NCBI GenBank assembly: GCA_049115815.1
Contig: JAGDZO010000004.1
Coordinates: 186,001-250,000 of the forward strand
Length of the DNA: 64,000 bases
Source of the DNA: Marinoscillum sp049115815
GTDB taxonomy: Bacteria > Bacteroidota > Bacteroidia > Cytophagales > Cyclobacteriaceae
Direction of reading: 5' to 3'
The first letter of the stretch is position 1. Each line of letters begins with the position of its first letter. This document shows positions 32,931 to 41,165 of the stretch, in pieces. The notes under the pieces were generated by a model. It saw only the letters and a list, made by a program, of their open reading frames with translations, had not been told where the DNA came from and did not search any database. The position numbers and the translations under genes were made by a program.

Positions 32931-33777
32931 TATTGAGTATCGACCTTTCAATCCCGAAGATTTAAAGCCTCTACATGAGGCTTTTTTAAAATCCTTTGAA
33001 AACTATTTCACCACTTTTCAGCCTACACTGGAGCAATTTGAGCATCGCATTTTTAACAAACTCAAAATCAGTTGCGATTTTAGTGAATTGGCTTGGGTGG
33101 GTGATCAAGTAGTGGGATTTGTATTACACTCTAGTGGAAAATATCGTGGCAAAAGCACCCTGTACAATGGAGGGACTGGTGTGATTCCGGCATTTCGAAG
33201 AAAACAGATCGCTCAAAAACTATATGAGAACATACTGAGGCGCTGTGCCCAAGACGGACATTTTGAACAGCTAGTGCTGGAGGTGATTGATAAGAATACC
33301 CAAGCACTCAGGCTTTATGAGTCCCTCGGATTCCAATTTGGAAGGGAACTGAAGTGCTTTGTTCTCAGAGAAATACCATTAAAATGCAATGATGATTTTT
33401 TTTGGAGAGAGAGTAGGGCTTATAAACCAGAGGCATATGCTCAGTTACTAAGTTACTCCCCGTCTTTTATGGACGCTTGGCCTCATTTGAGCCATAGCTT
33501 GGTAGGCGAGACCATTTTAGAGGCCTATAGTAGTCAAGGGCTACAAGGATTTGCTGTTTTTAATCCTACAGTAGGAAGAATCAGCCAGTTAGGTATTGGC
33601 AAGGAGAATCTCAATTCGGCTTTAGCCAATGCGCTAATCGCCAAAATACAATCGCTCTGTCAAAAGGAACTAAACATAATCAACATTTCCTCAGAAGAAT
33701 TGGAACTGATTTCCCTTTTGGAATCAATCGGCTGGGTGAATGAGCTGAACCAGTTTGAAATGGAATTAGCGTTCTGA
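32923..33777 (+). CDS. GNAT family N-acetyltransferase
   Basis: The 284-residue protein has a GNAT domain in residues 1-150: VGDQVVGFVLHSSG, the acetyl-CoA binding loop GGTGVIPAFRRKQIAQKLYE (R-x-x-x-IA pattern), and LEVIDKNTQALRLYESLGFQ. The C-terminal ~130 residues look like a second, degenerate acetyltransferase-like domain. The substrate is unknown. It overlaps the UspA gene and is probably cotranscribed with it. Confidence 0.88.
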   Translation: MSNIEYRPFNPEDLKPLHEAFLKSFENYFTTFQPTLEQFEHRIFNKLKISCDFSELAWVGDQVVGFVLHSSGKYRGKSTLYNGGTGVIPAFRRKQIAQKLYENILRRCAQDGHFEQLVLEVIDKNTQALRLYESLGFQFGRELKCFVLREIPLKCNDDFFWRESRAYKPEAYAQLLSYSPSFMDAWPHLSHSLVGETILEAYSSQGLQGFAVFNPTVGRISQLGIGKENLNSALANALIAKIQSLCQKELNIINISSEELELISLLESIGWVNELNQFEMELAF

Positions 33778-33836
33778 AACCTATAACTAAAGTCGGAAAT
33801 GGTTTGATATCTACCAAACAGCTTTAATTTTAGCAA

Positions 33837-36254
33837 ATGCTTGTCTCTGACCTTTGCGATATACTTCAAGTCACTCCTGTCCAAGGTGGAGAAACATCTG
33901 CCATTCACAAATTAGTTTACGATTCTAGAAGAATATCAGGAAGTGCAGATGAGCTATTTGTGGCCCTAAAGGGACAGTCCAATGATGGCCATCACTATAT
34001 TCCTTCTGTATATCAGAAGGGGTGCAGGAATTTTTTGATTTCTTCTGATATAGATTTTGAAGGTTTGGTAGGCGCCAATCTGATAAAGGTGGATGATACC
34101 TTGGCAGCCATGCAGCAACTGGCAGCAGCTCATCGTTCTACATTTCACATTCCAGTGATAGGCATCACTGGGAGCAACGGGAAGACGATTGTAAAAGAAT
34201 GGCTAGCTACCTTGTTAGCAGAATCTAGTCATGTCATTAAAAGCCCAAAAAGCTATAATTCTCAGTTGGGTGTGCCTCTGTCCGTGTGGGAAATGAATCA
34301 TACTCATGAGGTGGCTATTTTCGAAGCTGGAATTTCTCAATCAGGAGAGATGACTCATTTGCAAGAAATCATTCAGCCTACCATGGGGATATTTACCAAT
34401 CTTGGTGAGGCCCACAACTCTGGATTCAATGACCAGTCAGAGAAATTATTAGAAAAGGCACTGCTATTTCAAAAGTCGAGTCAAAACATAGCAAGGCTTA
34501 GGTACGATGATATTGTGAGTGTGCTTTCTGAAAAACCTGGGGAGTTAGTCACATGGGAATTAAATAACCCTCAAGCGACAATCAATATTACTTCAGAGGA
34601 AAAACAATTCACTTTTGAGTTTAGAGGCAAGAAAAGCCGGTTTCATTTAAAAATGAAAAACGCTTTTGATTTAGAGAACATATTTCATGCAATATCAGCG
34701 GCATTTGTGTTTGGGTTATCAGAAGGTCAAATTCAATCAGGTCTGGATAAAATCAAGGCTATCCCGATGCGCCTCGAGTTGAAGCGAGGATTGAATGACT
34801 CCTATATTCTCGATGATAGTTACAATAACGACTTGCTTGGCTTAGGCATAGCACTAGATTATTTGCTGCAGCATCCAAAGAAGCAAGGGAAAGTGGTTGT
34901 GCTTTCAGATATCCTGCAATCAGGCAAGACGAATGAAGAGCTGTATCGGGAAGTCAATGATTTGTTGTTAAAACATCAGATAGATCATCTTATAGGTATT
35001 GGCACGGAGATTAATAAGGCTTCTTCTCAGTTTTCGATGAGGTTTAGTGGTTATGAAAGTACTGCCTCATTTATCAGAAGCGCCCCACAATTTGCAAACC
35101 AAATGATCTTGGTCAAGGGGGCTAGAGATTTTCACTTAGAACAGGTAGTTCGCTATCTGGAGGATAAAAGCCATGGCACTGTGCTGGAGGTAAATTATGA
35201 GGCGATAATTCATAATCTAAATACTTATCGCGCCAGATTGAACTCATCAACTAAGCTGATGGTCATGGTCAAAGCTTTTGCCTATGGCGTGGGTGTGGAT
35301 GAAATAGCCCACCTACTGCAGTACCATCAGGTAGATTATCTGGGAGTGGCGTATTTGGATGAAGCGATCAACCTGCGAAGGAAGGGAATTGAGACGCCTG
35401 TGATGATAATGAATGTGGATTGGGATTCGTTTGCATTGGTGGAGACCTTCGGGTTAGAACCTGAAATTTATAGCATTCCTATGCTCAAGAGGTATCTCGA
35501 GACTTGCATTTCTCCTCCCCCAATTCATCTCAAAATAGAGACTGGAATGAATCGGTTAGGTTTTGCTGAGAGTGAAATTCCGGAATTGATCGCTTTACTT
35601 CAAGACCATCCCGACTTGAAGGTTGCTGGCGTCTTTACCCATTTTTCTAGCGCAGAAGAAGAGAACGAGGACAATTTCACCAAAGAACAAGCAAGGAGGT
35701 TTGAAAAAATATCTGCTCAGATTTCGTCGCACTTAGGCTATCAACCAATTAAGCATGCAGTTAATTCTGCTGGAATCGTAAGGTGGCCTCAGTACCACTA
35801 CGACATGGTTCGGTTAGGTATAGGCATGTATGGATTTGACAGTACCCACTCATCTATTTCGCTCAAGCCAAATAGTATCCTCAAAACCAAGATTTCGCAG
35901 ATTAAGCAGATATCCAATCAGGATTCTATTGGCTACAATCGCAAAGGTCGCCTAGAAAAAGGTGGAGAAATCGCGGTAGTTTCAATTGGCTATGCAGATG
36001 GCTATAGTCGTGCGTTTGGCAATGGAAAAGCCTACATGCTTATCCACGGGGAGAAGGCTTTCACCATAGGAAATGTCTGCATGGATATGACCATGCTGGA
36101 TGTGACAGGACTGGATGTAAAGGAAGGTGATGAAGTGATCGTTTTCGGCGCTAATCCGACTATTCAGCAGCTGGCCCAATGGACAGGAACCATCCCATAT
36201 GAGATTTTGACCAATGTAAGCCAAAGGGTAAAGCGAGTTTTTGTGAGTGAATAG
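33837..36254 (+). CDS. MurF-Alr fusion (D-Ala-D-Ala-adding enzyme / alanine racemase)
   Basis: The 805-residue protein joins two cell-wall enzymes. Residues 1-~440 are MurF-like, with P-loop GITGSNGKTIVKEW near 108 and DDSYNNDLLGL; this ligase adds D-Ala-D-Ala to UDP-MurNAc-tripeptide. Residues ~445-805 are alanine racemase: PLP lysine in MVMVKAFAYGVG near 478, ETGMNRLGF, VRLGIGMYGFD and GYADGYSR. This fusion is a recognised Bacteroidota arrangement that supplies D-alanine next to the ligase. The ATP loop looks intact. Confidence 0.95.
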   Translation: MLVSDLCDILQVTPVQGGETSAIHKLVYDSRRISGSADELFVALKGQSNDGHHYIPSVYQKGCRNFLISSDIDFEGLVGANLIKVDDTLAAMQQLAAAHRSTFHIPVIGITGSNGKTIVKEWLATLLAESSHVIKSPKSYNSQLGVPLSVWEMNHTHEVAIFEAGISQSGEMTHLQEIIQPTMGIFTNLGEAHNSGFNDQSEKLLEKALLFQKSSQNIARLRYDDIVSVLSEKPGELVTWELNNPQATINITSEEKQFTFEFRGKKSRFHLKMKNAFDLENIFHAISAAFVFGLSEGQIQSGLDKIKAIPMRLELKRGLNDSYILDDSYNNDLLGLGIALDYLLQHPKKQGKVVVLSDILQSGKTNEELYREVNDLLLKHQIDHLIGIGTEINKASSQFSMRFSGYESTASFIRSAPQFANQMILVKGARDFHLEQVVRYLEDKSHGTVLEVNYEAIIHNLNTYRARLNSSTKLMVMVKAFAYGVGVDEIAHLLQYHQVDYLGVAYLDEAINLRRKGIETPVMIMNVDWDSFALVETFGLEPEIYSIPMLKRYLETCISPPPIHLKIETGMNRLGFAESEIPELIALLQDHPDLKVAGVFTHFSSAEEENEDNFTKEQARRFEKISAQISSHLGYQPIKHAVNSAGIVRWPQYHYDMVRLGIGMYGFDSTHSSISLKPNSILKTKISQIKQISNQDSIGYNRKGRLEKGGEIAVVSIGYADGYSRAFGNGKAYMLIHGEKAFTIGNVCMDMTMLDVTGLDVKEGDEVIVFGANPTIQQLAQWTGTIPYEILTNVSQRVKRVFVSE

Positions 36255-36631
36255 TCTTGGCTTTTAGGAGACCTCCTTAAAATCTAGTTTTCACAAGCCC
36301 ATGGTCCAAAACCAAGCCATAAGTATTTGCTGTTTTGGCTCCAACCAAGACGGTAGTCGATTTTACATCACCCATTACAAATATGATTCACCAAAAAAAC
36401 CCCGACCTGAACAGCCGGGGCAAACTGTACACCTTTCACTTGACCTTGAAAAGTGTATCGTCTAGAAATTTTCTAAATTGAAATGGAACCAGATACTTCA
36501 AAACCTCTTATCAAAGATTGAAATATCCTTGACTGAGTAAAACTATCATCAAATATCGCCGATCGGCATCCAATCATTTGGGTATATTGATATACCAAAT
36601 AACCCTGATATCCTCAGGATGTCTTACGCCC
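36255..36631. other. Intergenic region with hairpins, no gene recognised
   Basis: This 377-bp stretch holds no credible coding frame. Just after the murF-alr stop is an imperfect inverted repeat (TTTTAGGAG/CTCCTTAAAA). Near the TauE end are ATTTGGGTATAT/ATATACCAAAT (36575-36600) and CCTGA/TCAGG (36605-36619). A minus-strand terminator lies at 36393-36420. Together these suggest a ~210-nt structured 3' untranslated region of the TauE transcript, or a small RNA. Confidence 0.5.
36393..36420 (-). terminator. Intrinsic terminator, minus strand
   Basis: Read on the minus strand, CCCCGGC (36420-36414) pairs with GTCGGGG (36406-36400) around a 7-nt loop and is followed by seven T residues (36399-36393). 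It would terminate transcription coming from the TauE gene, 210 nt after its stop. Confidence 0.8.
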
Positions 36632-37384
36632 CTAGAATATCATAACGAGGGCAGCCAGTGCCGTAGTGCCTATGATAAACCAGCGATAAAGCTTTTCCGG
36701 TATTTTTTTTACAATGGTAATCCCGACATACGCTCCCAAACCAATCAATGGGATGGTGGCTAAATCCAACATCAAAGAATCTACTGTAATGGTTTTCCAG
36801 ACGAAAACATGAAAAGGAATTTTGAACCAATTGAGCACCATGAAAAACCATGCGGTGGTGCCGATATATTGGTTTTTCGGAAACTTCATAGAAAGAAGAT
36901 ATAGCGCCATCACTGAGCCGGCCAAGTTGCCAACCATAGAAGTAAATCCACCCAATACACCTAGCAAAACGGCAAACCAGAGACTCTTCGGTATATCCCT
37001 TGCTGTCCCCCTTTCTAGCCAAAGCATGATGCCGAGACTCAGAAAAATCACGACAGCCATGATCACACGAAAAAGCTCATCATCTATCCAGTCGCCTATC
37101 AAAGTCCCTACAATTACTCCCAACGCAGCCCATGGAAATAGCTTCAGCAAATGTGACCAATTGGCATGCCTGTGATAATAAACCACCCCAAAAATGTCAG
37201 CAATGCATAGAATGGGTAGCATGATTCCGCTTGAGGACTTACCACCAAACACGACAGCCAGTAAAGGCACAGCAGCCATTCCAACACCATGAATACCTAC
37301 TTTGCTCATCCCTACAAGGATGGGAATCAGCAGAAAGAGGAGTAACTGTGACTCAGTAAATTGAAAAGAAAATATTTCGATCAA
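36632..37384 (-). CDS. TauE/SafE family anion exporter
   Basis: The 250-residue protein has about seven to eight membrane helices, with the family repeat around VGMSKVGIHGVGMAAVPLLA and GGFTSMVGNLAGSVMALYLL. The family exports sulfite, sulfoacetate or related sulfur or organic anions; the substrate here is not identifiable. The only start consistent with a full first helix is TTG at 37384, which overlaps the stop of the upstream regulator gene (TTGA), so translation is probably coupled. An internal ATG (37312) would remove helix 1. Confidence 0.85.
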   Translation of the reverse strand: MIEIFSFQFTESQLLLFLLIPILVGMSKVGIHGVGMAAVPLLAVVFGGKSSSGIMLPILCIADIFGVVYYHRHANWSHLLKLFPWAALGVIVGTLIGDWIDDELFRVIMAVVIFLSLGIMLWLERGTARDIPKSLWFAVLLGVLGGFTSMVGNLAGSVMALYLLSMKFPKNQYIGTTAWFFMVLNWFKIPFHVFVWKTITVDSLMLDLATIPLIGLGAYVGITIVKKIPEKLYRWFIIGTTALAALVMIF

Positions 37385-37998
37385 ATCAGATTATTGGCGT
37401 AAGCGAACTTGATTAAACCTACGAGGTTGTTGGTGCCCGTTTTTCGAAAAATATTTTTGCGATGGGTTTCTACCGTCCTTTCGGAAATGAATAGTTCTTC
37501 AGCGATCTGCCTATTGGTGAATTCTCTAGAAATCAATTTTAGAATCTCTCGCTCTCTATCGGTCAGTAATCGCTGCTCTTCTACGCCGTTAAGACCCTTG
37601 ATTAAAATCTTATTGACATCTGAGCTCAAATAGGTTTTCCCTGACTTTATGGTATAAATAGCATTGATCAATTCCTTGTGAGAGTCTTTCTTGATCAAAT
37701 AGCCTTGGATTCCTTCTTTTAAAATTTCCTTTACAAGATGTGCTTCATCATGCATACTCAGCACCAATATTTTGATGTCCGGATATTTCCGTTTGACTTT
37801 TCTAACCAAGCTCAGGCCATCGTCATCAGGTAGGTTATAATCTGTGATCAAGAGATCAACCTTCATCTGACTCAATTGATCCATGGTATCACCTACAGAT
37901 CCTGCACTCCCAACTACCTCTAAGTCATCTTCAGACTCTATGATTTTCATAAGCCCGCCAACCAATACGGCGTGATCATCAGTTAAAAACAATTTCAT
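37381..37998 (-). CDS. NarL/FixJ-type response regulator
   Basis: The start at 37998 (MKLFLTDDHAVLVGG) gives 205 residues. Asp53 in LLITDYNLPDDDGLS is the phospho-acceptor and Lys in GIQGYLIKKDSHKEL is conserved. The C-terminal LuxR-type helix-turn-helix reads LTDREREILKLISREFTNRQ, then IAEELFISERTVETHRKNIF. It lies on the same strand as the two TPR kinases with HisKA_3 domains, its natural partner class, separated from them by a toxin-antitoxin pair. Confidence 0.94.
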   Translation of the reverse strand: MKLFLTDDHAVLVGGLMKIIESEDDLEVVGSAGSVGDTMDQLSQMKVDLLITDYNLPDDDGLSLVRKVKRKYPDIKILVLSMHDEAHLVKEILKEGIQGYLIKKDSHKELINAIYTIKSGKTYLSSDVNKILIKGLNGVEEQRLLTDREREILKLISREFTNRQIAEELFISERTVETHRKNIFRKTGTNNLVGLIKFAYANNLI

Positions 37999-38175
37999 GG
38001 TCAAGGGAACAGTTTTTTTCCTGATGAAAGATAGCAAATTCATGATTGAGCTGGGGTTATTTGGGCTATAAGCTTTATTTCAAGCAGTCAAAATTATCGC
38101 CCAAGCGCATCCCTTCATATACCATTATGCGGGTATTTGGACTCCCCACAGATGCTCATTAATCGGATCTAGGGT

Positions 38176-38640
38176 TTAACTCAAAGTCAACCGGCTGTCT
38201 AACTGAAAGGGGTCAACAATTTCTATGATTTTGGTACTTGCATGATTTGGATGCGCGGGATTGAGAAGGATATTGTGTTCTTCGCTAGAGATCGCAGAAG
38301 GGACTTTTAATGCGTAGGGTTTTTCATTGTTGAGTATAGAGGCACCCAAAAGCTGAGTCGATCTGGGCAGATAGCTTTTTTCGTTCCAATCTTGAGGCAG
38401 TTCGCTCCGGTCTATTTCTTGCAATGACTTAGCGTCAAACCGAATTTTCACCAGGCATACCTGTTGAGAATGAAGAATATGGAAATTGTGAACCAGGTAT
38501 TCAAGATAAGCAAGTGAAATATGCTCAGCCGTATATACCAAATTCATACCTACAGGATTCCATCGCCCGCCGTAGAGTCCAGCCCCGATCCCTGACAAGT
38601 CATGTGCGTATTTTCGGGTGGTAATCCGATAAACTTCCAT
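38176..38640 (-). CDS. RES-domain toxin
   Basis: The 154-residue protein carries the Arg-Glu-Ser pattern of the RES fold: MEVYRITTRKYAHDLSG with the Arg, GGRWNPVGMNLVYTAEH, the Glu in SLAYLEYLVHNF and the Ser in SAISSEEHNILLNPAHP. Characterised members such as MbcT destroy NAD+ and arrest growth unless bound by a cognate Xre/MbcA antitoxin. The start overlaps the antitoxin stop by one base (TAATG), the standard order and coupling for these modules. Confidence 0.93.
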   Translation of the reverse strand: MEVYRITTRKYAHDLSGIGAGLYGGRWNPVGMNLVYTAEHISLAYLEYLVHNFHILHSQQVCLVKIRFDAKSLQEIDRSELPQDWNEKSYLPRSTQLLGASILNNEKPYALKVPSAISSEEHNILLNPAHPNHASTKIIEIVDPFQLDSRLTLS

Positions 38641-39047
38641 TAGGCAAGTACGCCGTGCTGCATCCGACCAATCTCACTCAGTAATCGGCGAACTCCAAAG
38701 CTATTGGTGAGTAGGTTTTTAGGCTTAATGTTGCCTAGGGCGATATTTTGGGCGTTCATCCAATCATGAAAACCATCACCAAATGCTTCGATTCCTGTGC
38801 GATATACCTCTTCAATCTCCAATATTTTCTCTGTGACCGAAGGGTTGAATGTGACTTTGCGTTTGTAAGTATCTATAGAAATGGGGATTATCTCCATGAG
38901 GTCACCAACACTCATTTTGGTAAGTGTGAGAATGCGTTTGATATAATCTTTGGAAATATCTTTTCCTGCCAATTGCCAAAAATCTGTCTGACCATAGGCT
39001 ACTGCGGGCTCCATGAGTGTATTAGTATCTTTCATCTCCTTGACCAT
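38640..39047 (-). CDS. Xre/MbcA/ParS-type antitoxin (DUF2384)
   Basis: The 135-residue protein has an N-terminal helix-turn-helix-like region (ISKDYIKRILTLTKMSVGDL) and the C-terminal toxin-binding domain found with RES toxins (GDGFHDWMNAQNIALGNIKP, ending SFGVRRLLSEIGRMQHGVLA). It should neutralise the adjacent RES toxin and repress its own promoter. Met6 and Met12 are alternative starts. The 40-bp gap to the upstream kinase contains a -7 element and short palindromes. Confidence 0.92.
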   Translation of the reverse strand: MVKEMKDTNTLMEPAVAYGQTDFWQLAGKDISKDYIKRILTLTKMSVGDLMEIIPISIDTYKRKVTFNPSVTEKILEIEEVYRTGIEAFGDGFHDWMNAQNIALGNIKPKNLLTNSFGVRRLLSEIGRMQHGVLA

Positions 39048-39058
39048 CTATCGAAGAG

Positions 39059-39078
39059 TGTAAAAATACACAAATATA
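39059..39078 (-). promoter_or_regulatory. Promoter and possible operator of the Xre-RES pair
   Basis: On the minus strand 39078-39071 reads TATATTTG, an exact TAnnTTTG. Immediately downstream, TGTA-AAAA-TACA (39059-39070) is a palindrome covering the expected transcription start, a natural position for an autorepressing antitoxin. A second palindrome, TAAT-N6-ATTA, lies just upstream. Confidence 0.5.
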
Positions 39079-39087
39079 ATCGTAACA

Positions 39088-41052
39088 TTACACATTAATT
39101 TCATTTTTCTCACTCTCCTCAGCCGCTTTCACTGCGGCATTGACAATCAAGGTGTTCCCCTTTATCCCCATGGTGCTATCCAGTTCCAATTCTCCCTTGA
39201 TGAGATTGGCACGGGCATGCATATTGCGCCAGCCATTTCCTTTACCAGACTTGAGCAGGCTGATGTCAAAGCCTGAACCATTATCTTCCACCATCAACGT
39301 AATTTCATCTGAGTCTTTGGTGATTTGGATATTGATTTTATCTGCGTCAGAGTATTTGATCACATTATTGACCCACTCTTGAGTAATTCTGTAGAGGGAG
39401 ATTTCTTGCACATCTGTTAGGCGCTCTTCAAGTCCGAAAAAGTCTGTTTGAACCATGACTTGACCAGAGACATTGATTCTGCTTGCTAGTTCATTGAGTG
39501 CAGATGTGATTCCATTCTTTATCAATGTCTGAGGCATCAGGTTGAAGCAAATCCCTTTGAGTTCTTGATACATTTCTTCCAGCACTTTGGCAGACTCTTC
39601 AAAGACTTTTTCTCTGGATTCAGGGTCGGATTCTAGTGATTTGAGATTCAAGTTTAGAATAGATATTAGCTGACCAAAACCATCATGAAGATCCTTGGCA
39701 AAGCGCGATCGTTCTTTTTCCTGCGAGGAGATAGATGCTTCTATTTGGGATTCTCGCAGTTCTATTTCCATTTCTTGCCGAATCATTGCTTGCTTGCGGC
39801 GAGATCTACTCCTGAGGAGCACCAATAATGCACCCAACAAGATAATGACCACTATCAAGCCGGCAATCAAAGCAATATTGAATCTATTTCGAGTTTGCTG
39901 CGATGCTATTTCGGCTTGTTGCAACGCGATCTGCTGTTCTTTCTTTTCGGTTTCATATGCTGTTTGCAGTTCATAGATCTGTTTAGTCTTATTGGCTTGA
40001 AAAAGCTCCTCCGTAAGATTTTCATATCTCCGTACTGCAGCATAAGCTTCGCCAAACTTTCCACGCTGAGCGTAGCTTTCCGCCAGCGTATTGAGAGCAT
40101 CTTTGAGCATCTCTTTTGCTTCTATTTCTTCACCTTTTTCAACGGCACGGAGTAAGTATTCTTCGGCAAGTTTCGGCTTGGAAGTTTTCAAGAAATAGCT
40201 TCCGATGTTTTTGTAGGAATAGGCTAATTCATATTGATTATTATGTTGACGATGACCTGCAATGGCTTTCAGATAAAGGTCCTCTGCTCGAGAATCTCCA
40301 AGACTATCAAATGCCAAAGCAGCATTTCCTTGGGTGTATGGGATATACCGAGTGTAGCCTAATTCGCGATATAGGTTCTCAGCCTTTTGTGAGTAATTGA
40401 TCGCTTTATCAAAATCTTTCAATTGAAGATAAACTGAACCTATGTTGCCAGTAGTCACGGCAATACCAAATTGATTATCTAGAAGAACATAAAGGTTTAA
40501 TGCTTTCTCATAATACTCCAATACTTTCTCATAGTCCTTTTGCTTTTTATAAACGATACCAATATTACTTATGAGCATAGCCGATACAGAAGGGTCGTTG
40601 ATTCCTTCGGCAATTTTTAGCCCATCAAAGTAATAGGTAAGCGCTTTCTCATATTCTCCTTTTTCATCTGCACATATCCCAAGGTTATTAAGGGTTTTTG
40701 CGACGTTCACAGAATCCTTTTCTAGTGTTCTATAGGACAATGATTTGGTTAAATAGAGAATAGCCGTATCATAGTTGCTCACAGTCTGATATGCATTCCC
40801 CAAACTGTTATAAGATGCGGCGATCAGTCCCGGATCTTTTGTTTCCCTTGCAACATTCAAAGATTGGTTTGCAAGCAGTATAGCTGAATCCGGATTAGTA
40901 CTCTTGTAATACCAGCTAAGCTCGTTTAAAGATTGAGATAGAGACACTCCTTTCTGAGTAGCGATTACTTGTTTGAGGCTGTCCATTTCTCTTTTCTGAG
41001 CAGTGAGTGATTGTATACTCAAGAGCAAAAGAGGGAGTAGAAAACGATACAT
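39088..41052 (-). CDS. TPR sensor histidine kinase B
   Basis: The 654-residue protein has a signal sequence, then about seven TPR repeats (for example SYNSLGNAYQTVSNYDTAIL and NNLGICADEKGEYEKALTYY) in an extracytoplasmic sensor. One membrane helix follows (IALIAGLIVVIILLGALLVL near residue 400), then a coiled coil and a HisKA_3 kinase with H-box RFAKDLHDGFGQLISILNLN and ATPase motif VEDNGSGFDISLL. The kinase half is nearly identical to that of the adjacent gene. The likely partner is the NarL-type regulator downstream. Confidence 0.93.
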   Translation of the reverse strand: MYRFLLPLLLLSIQSLTAQKREMDSLKQVIATQKGVSLSQSLNELSWYYKSTNPDSAILLANQSLNVARETKDPGLIAASYNSLGNAYQTVSNYDTAILYLTKSLSYRTLEKDSVNVAKTLNNLGICADEKGEYEKALTYYFDGLKIAEGINDPSVSAMLISNIGIVYKKQKDYEKVLEYYEKALNLYVLLDNQFGIAVTTGNIGSVYLQLKDFDKAINYSQKAENLYRELGYTRYIPYTQGNAALAFDSLGDSRAEDLYLKAIAGHRQHNNQYELAYSYKNIGSYFLKTSKPKLAEEYLLRAVEKGEEIEAKEMLKDALNTLAESYAQRGKFGEAYAAVRRYENLTEELFQANKTKQIYELQTAYETEKKEQQIALQQAEIASQQTRNRFNIALIAGLIVVIILLGALLVLLRSRSRRKQAMIRQEMEIELRESQIEASISSQEKERSRFAKDLHDGFGQLISILNLNLKSLESDPESREKVFEESAKVLEEMYQELKGICFNLMPQTLIKNGITSALNELASRINVSGQVMVQTDFFGLEERLTDVQEISLYRITQEWVNNVIKYSDADKINIQITKDSDEITLMVEDNGSGFDISLLKSGKGNGWRNMHARANLIKGELELDSTMGIKGNTLIVNAAVKAAEESEKNEINV

Positions 41053-41165
41053 GATATTATAATAAAATGTCTAAATAGAGGAATTTAGTAAACTTTCTTG
41101 GCCAGAAAGAATAAGCTACAACAAATCAGCTCACCACAAGTGCTGGAGTAATGCGTTTTTAATAA

